From positions 1-14,625 of the forward strand of contig CAZFLM010000118.1 of the NCBI GenBank assembly GCA_964519955.1: a DNA stretch of 14,625 nt, read 5' to 3'. A program made the translations under genes and the position numbers. Below the pieces are notes generated by a model. It searched no databases. It saw only the letters and a list, made by a program, of their open reading frames with translations, and was not told where the DNA came from. This document shows positions 1 to 7,315 of this stretch, piece by piece. Position 1 is the first letter of the stretch. Each line of letters starts with the position of its first letter. Origin of the DNA: CAZFLM01 sp964519955. GTDB lineage: Bacteria; Armatimonadota; Chthonomonadetes; Chthonomonadales; CAJBBX01.

Positions 1-2510
1 GCGCCGCCCGCCGTCGCGCTGCTCGGGCTGATGCTCGTCAGCGTCGGCGTCGGGTTGTTGATCGTGAACGTGAGGCCGCTGCTCGTCCCGCCGCCAGGCG
101 TCGGGTTGAACACCGTCACCGTCGCGGTGCCCGCCGACGCGATGTTCGCCGCAGGTACCGTCGCGGTCAGGCTCGTGGCGGAGACGTAGGTCGTCGTCAG
201 CGCCGTCCCGTTCCACTGGATCTTCGACGTGGCGACGAAGTTCGTGCCGGTCGCCGTGAGCGTGAAGTCCGCGCCGCCCGCCGTCGCGCTGCTCGGGCTG
301 ATGCTCGTCAGCGTCGGCGTCGGGTTGTTGATCGTGAACGTGAGGCCGCTGCTCGTCCCGCCGCCAGGCGTCGGGTTGAACACCGTCACCGTCGCGGTGC
401 CGGCAGACGCGATGCTCGCCGCAGGAACCGTCGCGGTCAACTGCGTCGACGAAACGTACGTCGTCGTCAGCGCGGTGCCGTTCCACTTGATCGCCGATGT
501 CGAGATGAAGTTGGTGCCTGTCGCCGTGAGCGTGAAGTCCGCGCCGCCCGCCGTCGCGCTGCTCGGGCTAAGGCTCGTGAGCGTCGGGACCGGGTTGTCG
601 ATGCTGAACGTCAGCGCGTTGCTCGTGCCGCCGCCAGGTGTCGGGCTGAAGACCGTCACCGAGGCAGTGCCGGCAGTCGCGATGTTGGCCGACGGGACCG
701 TGGCCGTCAGGCTCGTGGCCGAGACGAATGTCGTCGCTAGCGAGGTGCCGTTCCACCGCACCTTGGAACTCGAGACGAAACCAGTGCCCGTCACCGTGAG
801 GGTGAACGCCGAGCCGCCGGCCGTCGCGCTGCTCGGGCTGAGGCTGGACAGCGTCGGCACCGGGTTCGAGACGGAGTTGATGGTGAAGGGCAGTGAGCTG
901 GACCAGCCGCCGCCAGGGAACGGGGTGTAGACCTGCACCTGCGCCGTGCCCGCCGAGGCGATGTCGCCGGCCGTGATCGTGGCGGTCAGCGAGGTCGCGG
1001 AGACGTAGGTGGTCGTGCGCGGGCTGCCGTTCCACTTGACAACCGATCCGGCGACGAAGTTGGTGCCAGTGACGGTGAGCGTGAATGCAGCGCCACCCGT
1101 GTTGGCGTTGTCCGGCGAGATTGCGGTCAGGGTGGGCGCCGCATTCGGGCTGGTGGTCACGTCGACCGCGAACACGTCCCGCACGCCGTTCGTATCGCCC
1201 GTGACGAGCGTGCTGCTGGAGTCGGAGAAGCAGACGACCGTACCGTACTGCGAGATCGCGGCGACATCGGCGGAATCGAAGCCGGTATCCTGCGAGCCAT
1301 CATACGCCAGATTCACCCGCGCAGTGGTGCCCGCCGATAGGTTGCGAACGAAGAGGTCCTGGCGCGCATTAGTATCCCCGGATACCAGGTTCGACGCGTA
1401 GCTCTTGAACAGGACGTAGTTGCCGTCGGACGAGATGGTCGCCTGGTAGCTCCATTCGGTTGCGATGCCGCCGCTCGTTGTGAGGCTGGCACACACATTG
1501 CCGCCACCCGTGCAGTCGTGCACGTAGACATTCGTGACGGTCGTGCCGCCGGTGACAAGGTTGCTGGCGCCGCTCTCGAACGCCACGTACCGCCCGTCCG
1601 CCGACACCGAAGGGGCTTGGCTAAGGTCGTTGCCGACAACGCCCGCGCTCGACTGGCTTACGAGCAGCGTCTCGCCAGTTAGGTTGTTGTGGCGGTAGAT
1701 CTGAGACCGGTAGAGCACGGCGCCCGGGGCCAGAGTCGAGGCGTCGCTCTGGAACACGACATAGGTCCCGTCATAGGACAAGGCGGCAGCGTAACTCAGC
1801 TCGTCGCCCTGTACCCCTGCCGACGACACACTTGCGCGGATGGTCGTGCCAGTCTGCAGGTCATGGACGAACACGTCGACCGATCCGTTCGTGTCGCCTG
1901 ACACAACATTGGACGCCGACGTCTCGAACGCGACGTAGCGCCCGTCACCCGAGATGGCCGGCGCGAAGGCGGCGTACTCGGCTTGCACGCCCGCGCTGCT
2001 CACACTCGCGCAGACCGTCGTCCCGTTGATCCGGTCGCGAACGTAGATGCCCTGGATGTAGGTCGTCGATCCGTCGATGAGGTTGGACGCCGAACTGACA
2101 AACGCGACATACCTGCCGTCGGCGCTGATCGACGGCGTGAAGCTGCTCCCGTCGCCGGCAACGCCCAGGCTGCTCTGGCTGATCAGTTCGGTGGTACCGA
2201 GGGATCGGTCGTGGAAGTAGATCTGCTCGGTTGAGGCCGTGTATGGCGGAGTCAGGTTTGTGGCAGCGCTCTCGAACGCCACGTAGCGCCCGTTGGCGGA
2301 CACAGCTAACGTACCCGCCGACCCAGGTGCCCCGCTGTAGAGATCCCCCTGCACACCCATCGACGACACGCTGACGCGGGTGATGCTGTTCGCGGCGGCC
2401 GGGCGGGCGGACAAAGCCAGCAGAAGTACGAGGGAGGAAACGACCAAGAAGGACTGACGAATGAGATCGAGACGAATGCCGTCCGGCGTACTTCCTCTGA
2501 TAGCGTGCAA
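1..2510 (-). CDS. Large exported PD40-propeller / TIG-repeat protein (3' end beyond window)
   Basis: An open frame of 836 codons runs from a TTG at 2510 off the left edge without a stop. I chose TTG because AAGGAG (2517-2522) lies exactly 6 nt upstream; an in-frame ATG at 2528 lacks such a site. Residues 1-40 form a signal peptide: a basic stretch, a hydrophobic core near 20-35, and a cleavage region near RPAAA. Residues about 45-445 hold seven repeats with the core S-x-D-G-R-Y-V-A-F-x-S, about 58 residues apart, typical of PD40/TolB-like blades, so a seven-bladed propeller is likely. From about residue 450 come TIG/IPT (Ig-like) domains of about 90 residues: four complete and a fifth cut by the edge. 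TIG domains are usually structural modules of surface or secreted proteins. I infer an extracellular structural or adhesive protein; no catalytic motif is visible. Anchor and true length are unknown. Confidence 0.85.
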   Translation of the reverse strand, partial: MHAIRGSTPDGIRLDLIRQSFLVVSSLVLLLALSARPAAANSITRVSVSSMGVQGDLYSGAPGSAGTLAVSANGRYVAFESAATNLTPPYTASTEQIYFHDRSLGTTELISQSSLGVAGDGSSFTPSISADGRYVAFVSSASNLIDGSTTYIQGIYVRDRINGTTVCASVSSAGVQAEYAAFAPAISGDGRYVAFETSASNVVSGDTNGSVDVFVHDLQTGTTIRASVSSAGVQGDELSYAAALSYDGTYVVFQSDASTLAPGAVLYRSQIYRHNNLTGETLLVSQSSAGVVGNDLSQAPSVSADGRYVAFESGASNLVTGGTTVTNVYVHDCTGGGNVCASLTTSGGIATEWSYQATISSDGNYVLFKSYASNLVSGDTNARQDLFVRNLSAGTTARVNLAYDGSQDTGFDSADVAAISQYGTVVCFSDSSSTLVTGDTNGVRDVFAVDVTTSPNAAPTLTAISPDNANTGGAAFTLTVTGTNFVAGSVVKWNGSPRTTTYVSATSLTATITAGDIASAGTAQVQVYTPFPGGGWSSSLPFTINSVSNPVPTLSSLSPSSATAGGSAFTLTVTGTGFVSSSKVRWNGTSLATTFVSATSLTATVPSANIATAGTASVTVFSPTPGGGTSNALTFSIDNPVPTLTSLSPSSATAGGADFTLTATGTNFISTSAIKWNGTALTTTYVSSTQLTATVPAASIASAGTATVTVFNPTPGGGTSSGLTFTINNPTPTLTSISPSSATAGGADFTLTATGTNFVATSKIQWNGTALTTTYVSATSLTATVPAANIASAGTATVTVFNPTPGGGTSSGLTFTINNPTPTLTSISPSSATAGG

Positions 2511-2516
2511 TGGTCT

Positions 2517-2522
2517 CTCCTT
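2517..2522 (-). promoter_or_regulatory. Shine-Dalgarno site deciding the TTG start of the propeller/TIG gene
   Basis: AAGGAG on the minus strand is followed by 6 nt and then TTG at 2510. The upstream in-frame ATG at 2528 would place this motif inside the coding region. The same AAGGAG-6 nt-TTG arrangement is found at the polymerase gene starting at 5716, which supports the choice. Confidence 0.7.
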
Positions 2523-2824
2523 AGCCATAGGCGTCGGCCCCACGGTTCCATCGCTGGATCGAGCATGCACGCGGCCACCCGCCGACAGCCGCAGGCGCGA
2601 GCGCCTCGCGCCGCGTGCCGCCGAACAGGCCGCTCTCTGCCGAACCAGCGAATGTCTAGGACCCGACTGAAACCGCGAGCCACCGAACAGGCACGATAGG
2701 TGCGGGGCAGCGCGCAGATCTCGGCTACTACTGGGTAGCGCCGGCAGCCGTTGTGGGGGGAATACACAGCCGTTGATACGGTACAGCGCCGAGCAGCATA
2801 GGCTGCAGCGCCCACTGGCCGCCG

Positions 2825-2841
2825 AGCGCACATTGTGCGCT
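2825..2841. promoter_or_regulatory. 17-nt perfect palindrome, candidate operator
   Basis: AGCGCACA-T-TGTGCGCT has 8-bp arms and a single central base. It lies about 315 bp upstream of the TTG start of the propeller/TIG gene and about 180 bp past the PEP-CTERM stop. Its symmetry suits a dimeric DNA-binding protein, but the regulator is unknown and a small hairpin is an alternative. Confidence 0.4.
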
Positions 2842-2963
2842 GCGAACCAAAGCAGGCGCCTTCGTACATCCGGTGTGGCGTCTCGGTGATCCCGCCTCGC
2901 CGCCCCTCAATCCGGGGGCAGTCCATCGACGGCCGGCGCCACCAACTCCAGACGATCCGACAT

Positions 2964-2994
2964 CGTCGGTCCCCCCTTGCAGGAGGGACCGACG
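2964..2994 (-). terminator. Strong stem-loop after the PEP-CTERM gene, probable terminator
   Basis: The arms 2964-2977 and 2981-2994 pair over 14 positions with one mismatch (2974/2984) and a 3-nt loop. It lies 27 bp past the stop codon of the PEP-CTERM gene. The downstream sequence on the minus strand is not U-rich, so it is not a textbook intrinsic terminator; it may act with a factor or protect the mRNA 3' end. Confidence 0.55.
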
Positions 2995-3020
2995 CCGTGC
3001 GACGCGAGCAGACTACAGCA

Positions 3021-3734
3021 CTACTTGGTGCGGCGGCGAACCCAGAGGGCCAGCGGCACGCCGGCGCCCACGAACAGCGCCAGGACGCCCGGCTCAGGAA
3101 CCTCGGTGAGGTGGATCGTCAGGTTGTCCAGACCGAACTCGGCATACGACGAGCCGGCACTCGGCGTCACCGACAGGATCAACGTGGTGAACGCCGTTGG
3201 CGAGCTTCCGGTGATGCCAGAGGCCTGCCAGTAGTAGCCCATGCTGTTCAGGGCCTGCCAGGACGCCGGGACAACCCCAGTGCCGACGCCGACGGCCTCG
3301 AGGTCGAGGTTGAGGGCCTCGCTGCCCCCCGTTACCGTCTGGGCGCCCGTCAGGAGGTCGAACGATATCGCGTCGATGGGTGCCGAGAACACGATCTGCA
3401 GGACCGCGGCGCCAAAGACATCGTCGTCGGTCGGGTAGTTCGTGACCCCGCCGAAGAGGATATTGCCGGACATGGGCGAATCGCCCAGCGGGATCGCTAC
3501 GTTGTCATGTATGCCGAACTGCGTGCTTGGAGACAGGGTCGTGAATGTCGCCTTCACCAGAGCCCCGCTGTCGGACCAAACATCGAACGGCGTGGAGGCC
3601 CCGCCCAGCGTAGTCGGGTCGTTCACCCCAGCGGTCACGTTGCTGAAGGAGAACCCCGCGACCTGCGCCTGAACCTGTCCCGTGGCCAGCACTGCTACGA
3701 GACCTACTGCGGCCAGCGCTTTCAAGTATTTCAT
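3021..3734 (-). CDS. PEP-CTERM sorting domain protein
   Basis: A 237-residue exported protein. Residues 1-23 are a signal peptide (MKYLKALAAVGLVAVLATG then VQA). The body is rich in Gly, Ser, Thr, Ala and hydrophobic beta-type segments. The C-terminus is a complete PEP-CTERM signal: VPEPG at about 212-216, a hydrophobic helix, then a final RRRTK. Such signals are recognised and cleaved by an exosortase in the membrane, and the family typically accompanies exopolysaccharide loci, as here. No exosortase gene lies in the window. I chose ATG at 3734 because AGGAG (3741-3745) lies 6 nt upstream; a GTG at 3737 is too close. The body matches no enzyme I recognise; an extracellular matrix role is inferred. 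A 12-bp hairpin sits just before the RBS. Confidence 0.88.
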   Translation of the reverse strand: MKYLKALAAVGLVAVLATGQVQAQVAGFSFSNVTAGVNDPTTLGGASTPFDVWSDSGALVKATFTTLSPSTQFGIHDNVAIPLGDSPMSGNILFGGVTNYPTDDDVFGAAVLQIVFSAPIDAISFDLLTGAQTVTGGSEALNLDLEAVGVGTGVVPASWQALNSMGYYWQASGITGSSPTAFTTLILSVTPSAGSSYAEFGLDNLTIHLTEVPEPGVLALFVGAGVPLALWVRRRTK

Positions 3735-3758
3735 CACCTTCTCCTATAGGTACTTCCT

Positions 3759-3795
3759 CCCTGGGGGCTGTGCGGACTGCCATCAGCCCCCAGGG
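3759..3795 (-). promoter_or_regulatory. 5'-leader hairpin upstream of the PEP-CTERM RBS
   Basis: Perfect 12-bp arms CCCTGGGGGCTG (3759-3770) and CAGCCCCCAGGG (3784-3795) flank a 13-nt loop. GTAC occurs on both sides (3750-3753 and 3795-3798), so the stem can extend past a 5-nt bulge. On the minus strand it ends 13 nt before the AGGAG of the PEP-CTERM gene. It may control translation or mRNA stability, or terminate readthrough from the polymerase gene, which ends 206 bp upstream of the hairpin. Confidence 0.5.
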
Positions 3796-4000
3796 TACAC
3801 TGGCCCGACTTCGCGAACTCATCGACCGGTCACCCCTGCTGCTCGCACAACCAAACCGCCGAGCTTCCATCAGGGGGCCATGCGGACGGGCCTCCGCACA
3901 GCTCCGGCCTCGTGCCTTCCGCACCCGCACCGGAACACCCCTGAGAACCAGCCACAGGGCTCGCACCGGCGCGGCCAAACCAACCAGGCGACGCAGACGT

Positions 4001-5716
4001 CTACCGATACACCGTCAGAGTCGCCGTGCGCAACTGCATGACCGGCCCATACGAGTATCGCGCCGTGATGGATGCCGTCTCCGGCGTGCGCTGCTTGGAC
4101 TGGTAGATGTTCTTGGCCGCGCCAATCATCACGCCCTGGCCGATCTTCGTGAAGTCCGTGCCCGCACCCGTCACGTCCACCGGCCCGGAGATGCTGCCGT
4201 CGGACATCACGAACCAGGCATTGCATGCGTATATCTGCGCAAGGCCCGACTTGATGCTCGACGAGGTCGGCGAGATGGCCATGTGATCCAGCTTCACCCG
4301 GTAGGGCGTGTCCGCGGAGACGTTCGCCGTCGTCAGCAGAGCCGCAAGCGCCAGCGTCCCCAGCGCCGCCACGGGCCGCATGAACCTGGGCGAGAGCACA
4401 GGCTGTGCGACTTCGTGGGTGCGGCGCCTCTCGAACGGACGCAGACACCCGACGCCGAGGCCGAGAACCAGCCAGAAGAACACCGAGGTCTGGGCGATGG
4501 TCCATGCCGGGTTGCTGAGAGCATCCACCGAGAAGGCGACCACCGAGGCGATGGCGCCCATCAGCAGGCTGCGCCGAATGCCCGGGTCCATCCGCAGCAC
4601 CCGATAGAGCGCTGACGAAAGGAAGGCGAGGAGGATGGCACCCACGAGCAGAAGGCCGGGGGCGCCCAGCTCAGCGGCGGTTTGCAGGTAGAGGTTGTGC
4701 GCGTTCTCGGTCATCGACGGGCGGGTCAGCGTAGGACCGACCGGGATGCCGAAGTTCGTGGCGCCGAATGCGTTCAGCGGGTACTGGCCGATGCCGATGC
4801 CGGTGAGCGGGTGCGCCAGGAACATGCCGAGCGCGCCCTGAGCCGCCTGCTGGCGCCACTGGAGCGAACCATCGTTGGTCGCGGTGGACAGCGTCGAGGC
4901 GCGGTTCACCACTTCGCCGAACTGCGGCCACGCGATGGCGAAGAAGCCGACGGCCGCCACCAGCATAACCGGCAGCACGTACTCATGCTTGCGCGCCAGC
5001 GGGTTGTTCGCCCGGTTGCGCAGCGCGGCAACGAGCGTCAGCACACCCAGGACCGCGAGGCCGGCGGCCATGCCGAGCCACGCGCTTCGGGTCTGAGACA
5101 CCAGGATCGCCGCGATCATGAGCACGGTTGCGACCTGCGCCGTCATCTGCCGCCACGAGGACTTCTCGGTCACCGCGATCACCGCGACGATCGGCAGCAG
5201 GATCATGAGGAAGCCGCCGAGCAGGTTCGCGTTGCCGAATGGCCCTCCGGCGCGCGCCGCATCGCCGGACGCCAACTGCCCGAACCCGAGCAGCGATACG
5301 GCGATCCCGACGAACAGCAGCGTGTCGAACAGCTTGGCGAGGTATTCGGATCGCCGGAAATGATACGCGATCACGAAGTAGAGCATGATGCCGGCGCCGA
5401 TCCGCAGGGCCTCCTGGACCGCGTACTCGTTCCGCATGAACGCGCACGAGCCGACCACCAACCCCAGGAACAGCAGGATCGGTATGTTCGGCCCGGTCTT
5501 CAGGAAAGCGCCCAGCTTCTGCCCGGTGAAGTTCCAGCGGGCTCGCCAGAGCAGCACGGCAAACAGCAGCACCGCGAACCCCTCGACAGCAAACACACTG
5601 GCGATGCTGCCTCCGGGGTACGCCACAAGCGGCACAATCGCGACCATCGCGAGAACCAGCGCGACCAGCCGATTCTGCACCGCCTGTGCCAACCACGATC
5701 CTGATCGAGTTGACAA
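4001..5716 (-). CDS. O-antigen ligase / Wzy-like polysaccharide polymerase with Ig-like C-terminal extension
   Basis: A 571-residue integral membrane protein with about ten to twelve hydrophobic segments. It carries typical O-antigen ligase/polymerase (Wzy_C) features: FGNANLLGGF in a membrane segment, QTRSAWLG, and the signature ENAHNLYLQ at about 337-345 followed by ELGAPGLLL. Members join lipid-linked oligosaccharide units, or transfer them to an acceptor, on the outer face of the inner membrane. After the last hydrophobic segment (about 444-465) it has about 106 extra residues (466-571) with AISPTSSSIKSG, then SDGS, DVTGAGTDF and SITARYS before a terminal TLTVYR. That resembles a bacterial Ig-like (BIG2) domain and is unusual for this family. 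The TTG start at 5716 has AAGGAG (5723-5728) 6 nt upstream. It lies downstream of the BY-kinase/SLBB pair on the same strand, separated by about 440 bp. Ligase versus polymerase cannot be settled from sequence alone. Confidence 0.85.
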   Translation of the reverse strand: MSTRSGSWLAQAVQNRLVALVLAMVAIVPLVAYPGGSIASVFAVEGFAVLLFAVLLWRARWNFTGQKLGAFLKTGPNIPILLFLGLVVGSCAFMRNEYAVQEALRIGAGIMLYFVIAYHFRRSEYLAKLFDTLLFVGIAVSLLGFGQLASGDAARAGGPFGNANLLGGFLMILLPIVAVIAVTEKSSWRQMTAQVATVLMIAAILVSQTRSAWLGMAAGLAVLGVLTLVAALRNRANNPLARKHEYVLPVMLVAAVGFFAIAWPQFGEVVNRASTLSTATNDGSLQWRQQAAQGALGMFLAHPLTGIGIGQYPLNAFGATNFGIPVGPTLTRPSMTENAHNLYLQTAAELGAPGLLLVGAILLAFLSSALYRVLRMDPGIRRSLLMGAIASVVAFSVDALSNPAWTIAQTSVFFWLVLGLGVGCLRPFERRRTHEVAQPVLSPRFMRPVAALGTLALAALLTTANVSADTPYRVKLDHMAISPTSSSIKSGLAQIYACNAWFVMSDGSISGPVDVTGAGTDFTKIGQGVMIGAAKNIYQSKQRTPETASITARYSYGPVMQLRTATLTVYR

Positions 5717-5722
5717 CTTCGT

Positions 5723-5728
5723 CTCCTT
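5723..5728 (-). promoter_or_regulatory. Shine-Dalgarno site deciding the TTG start of the polymerase gene
   Basis: AAGGAG on the minus strand followed by 6 nt and TTG at 5716. The frame then reads STRSGSW directly into the first hydrophobic region, so no better-placed ATG is needed. Confidence 0.7.
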
Positions 5729-6052
5729 TCTCCGCCCCGAGACGCCAGTGCCTTACACATCTGGTCGCTCAAGGCCGAGGATGGCGCCGATGGTGCCTTG
5801 CACATCCACCGGCGACGAGTGCCCAACCTGCCGGGGAGCCCATTGGCCGCGGGCCTTCCGACGGCAGTTGCGACGACACGCCCTCGCGTCGCCCTGTACG
5901 CGTGCGCGAGTGCGGACATCACAAACCAGCAAGATTGCAAGATGCGTGCCAAAGGCTCGCACGGCCGCGGCAAATGGTCGCCGAGCCGTTGGCCGCCCTT
6001 GGCGCAGTGCGCCGGCGCCCGGCCATCGACCGGATTGCCGCACCCAAACGCC

Positions 6053-6082
6053 AAGTACCCAGGACGGGTGCCTGGGTTACTT
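6053..6082 (-). terminator. Candidate terminator hairpin after the SLBB gene
   Basis: The arms AAGTA-CCCAGG (6053-6063) and CCTGGG-T-TACTT (6071-6082) pair over 11 positions with one bulged base and a 7-nt loop. It lies about 75 bp past the stop of the export gene. The downstream minus-strand sequence has only scattered Ts, so intrinsic termination is plausible but weak. Confidence 0.4.
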
Positions 6083-6156
6083 GACAGGTTAACACGAATT
6101 GGCGGGCAATGCAAGGGCCGGGCGCTAGGTGTGGGCGCGAACGCGCGGCCGGCGGC

Positions 6157-7314
6157 CTATCGGCGGAAGCCGAGATAGTAGAACACGCTGAACGGAGCCA
6201 CGATGTCCTGCAGCGACACATTCTTCCGCGTCCTGATCGGGACGTACAGGATGTCGTTCGCCTGAAGAGGCAGGTTGGCCGAGAGATCGCGCTTCTTCAG
6301 GATCGCGTCGATGTTCACCGGGATCAGGGTCGACTTGCCCTCCACGGACCGAATGATGCCCGCGCGGATGAGGTCGGCTTCGGGCTTCTGCCCGCCGGCG
6401 GTGCTCAGGGCCCGCAGCACGGTCATGTCCTCGCCATCCGGGAACGGGAAGTAGTTGGGCGTGTTGACCTGCCCCATCACCGCATACCGGTCCTCGATCT
6501 CCGGCACGAACAGCGCGTCGCCCGGCTGCAGGTCGAAGCTCGTCACCTCGGGCAGGGCCTGTCCCTTCACGAGCAGCTTGCGGAGGTCCACCGGCATGCG
6601 GGTTGCGCCGCGCAGCACATACGCCTTGCTCAGCGCCGCCTTCTCCGTGGGCTGCCCGGCCTGAGACAGCAGCGACACCAGCGTGGTGCCGTCCTGCAGG
6701 TCGAAGGCGCCCGGTTTGGCGACCTGGCCCACCACGCTCACCTGGCGCCGCGCCGCGTCGAGTTGATCGAACACCGCGAGGTCGTCGGCCTCCAGCAGCG
6801 GGTTGGCGTCCGTCCCGGGCTCCTGGATCGCGCGCTGGAGGTTGAGCGAGATGACTCGCGTGCCGCCCCGGATGAGCGTGCCGGTGATGAGCGCCGGCTT
6901 GGCCATCGTGCCACCGGCCGCGCCAACCAGGTCCATCAGACGCCAGCCCGGCTTCAGGGCGAACGCGCCGGGCGTCTTGACGGCGCCGATGGCCCGCGCC
7001 TTGCGAGCGTTCGCGGTCTTGACGGTAACTACGACCTCGGCCCGATTGCGCGTCTTCTCGAGGGCGGCCTGGATCTCGGCCCCAAGCTGCTTCGGGGTCT
7101 TGCCGGCCGCCACGACCTCGCCCACTTCCGGGAACGAGATCTTGCCGTCGGTCCGTACCGTGATCTCCTTGGCGTTCAGGTCGGCATGGTTCGGGACGCT
7201 GATCTCGATGACATCGTCAGGGCCCAGTACGTAGTCGCCGGTCTGGGCTGCTGCGCGCCATCCCGCGCCCACGACGAGGGCAACCACAGCCAGCAGTGAG
7301 AGAACTCGTCGCAT
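6157..7314 (-). CDS. SLBB-domain polysaccharide export protein (Wza-type)
   Basis: A 385-residue exported protein: signal peptide 1-24 (MRRVLSLLAVVALVVGAG then AAAQ), a Poly_export domain about 26-100 beginning YVLGPDDVIEISV, then three SLBB domains at about 105-183, 191-271 and 276-360, each with a G-x-V-x-x-P signature (GAVKTPG, GQVAKPG, GQVNTPN). Family members form the periplasmic and outer-membrane channel for capsule or exopolysaccharide export and partner with a Wzz/BY-kinase. No lipobox Cys is seen in the signal peptide, unlike classical Wza. I chose ATG at 7314 because GGAGGAGG (7321-7328) lies 6 nt upstream; a GTG at 7338 sits upstream of that RBS and is unlikely. The ATG lies one base after the TGA of the BY-kinase gene, so the two are probably translationally coupled in one operon. 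Confidence 0.92.
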   Translation of the reverse strand: MRRVLSLLAVVALVVGAGWRAAAQTGDYVLGPDDVIEISVPNHADLNAKEITVRTDGKISFPEVGEVVAAGKTPKQLGAEIQAALEKTRNRAEVVVTVKTANARKARAIGAVKTPGAFALKPGWRLMDLVGAAGGTMAKPALITGTLIRGGTRVISLNLQRAIQEPGTDANPLLEADDLAVFDQLDAARRQVSVVGQVAKPGAFDLQDGTTLVSLLSQAGQPTEKAALSKAYVLRGATRMPVDLRKLLVKGQALPEVTSFDLQPGDALFVPEIEDRYAVMGQVNTPNYFPFPDGEDMTVLRALSTAGGQKPEADLIRAGIIRSVEGKSTLIPVNIDAILKKRDLSANLPLQANDILYVPIRTRKNVSLQDIVAPFSVFYYLGFRR

Positions 7315-7315
7315 C

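Larger units (their letters stand above)
2511..3020. other. Leader/intergenic region between the PEP-CTERM gene and the propeller/TIG gene
   Basis: About 500 bp without a convincing gene; the frames open here have no family signature and read as shadows. It is the probable 5' control region of the downstream minus-strand gene. It holds a 17-nt palindrome (2825-2841), a near-exact 20-nt direct repeat (2611-2630 and 2673-2692), a 7-bp GC-rich hairpin (2594-2612: arms GGCGCGA and TCGCGCC, loop of 5) and a long stem-loop just after the PEP-CTERM stop codon. I could not pick out a convincing -10/-35 pair. Confidence 0.6.
5717..6156. other. Intergenic region without a recognisable gene
   Basis: 440 bp between the start of the polymerase gene and the stop of the SLBB gene. 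The frames crossing it are Arg/Pro/Ala-rich with no family signature, so I see no gene. It presumably carries the leader and promoter of the polymerase gene, but I found no convincing -10/-35 pair on the minus strand. The only clear structure is a hairpin at 6053-6082. Confidence 0.55.

Noticed and set aside
2306..2926. 206-codon minus-strand frame across the leader region
   Set aside because: It is out of frame with the propeller/TIG gene it overlaps and has Arg/Cys-rich composition; the true frame has the RBS, signal peptide and repeats.
4682..5704. Long plus-strand open frame opposite the polymerase gene
   Set aside because: It is Arg/Gln/His/Asp-rich with no family motif and mirrors the minus-strand gene, whose membrane segments and Wzy_C motif are clear.
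6081..6109. TTGACA at 6081-6086 with a weak -10 at 17-18 nt on the plus strand
   Set aside because: No plus-strand gene follows, and the motif falls inside the right arm of the hairpin after the SLBB gene.
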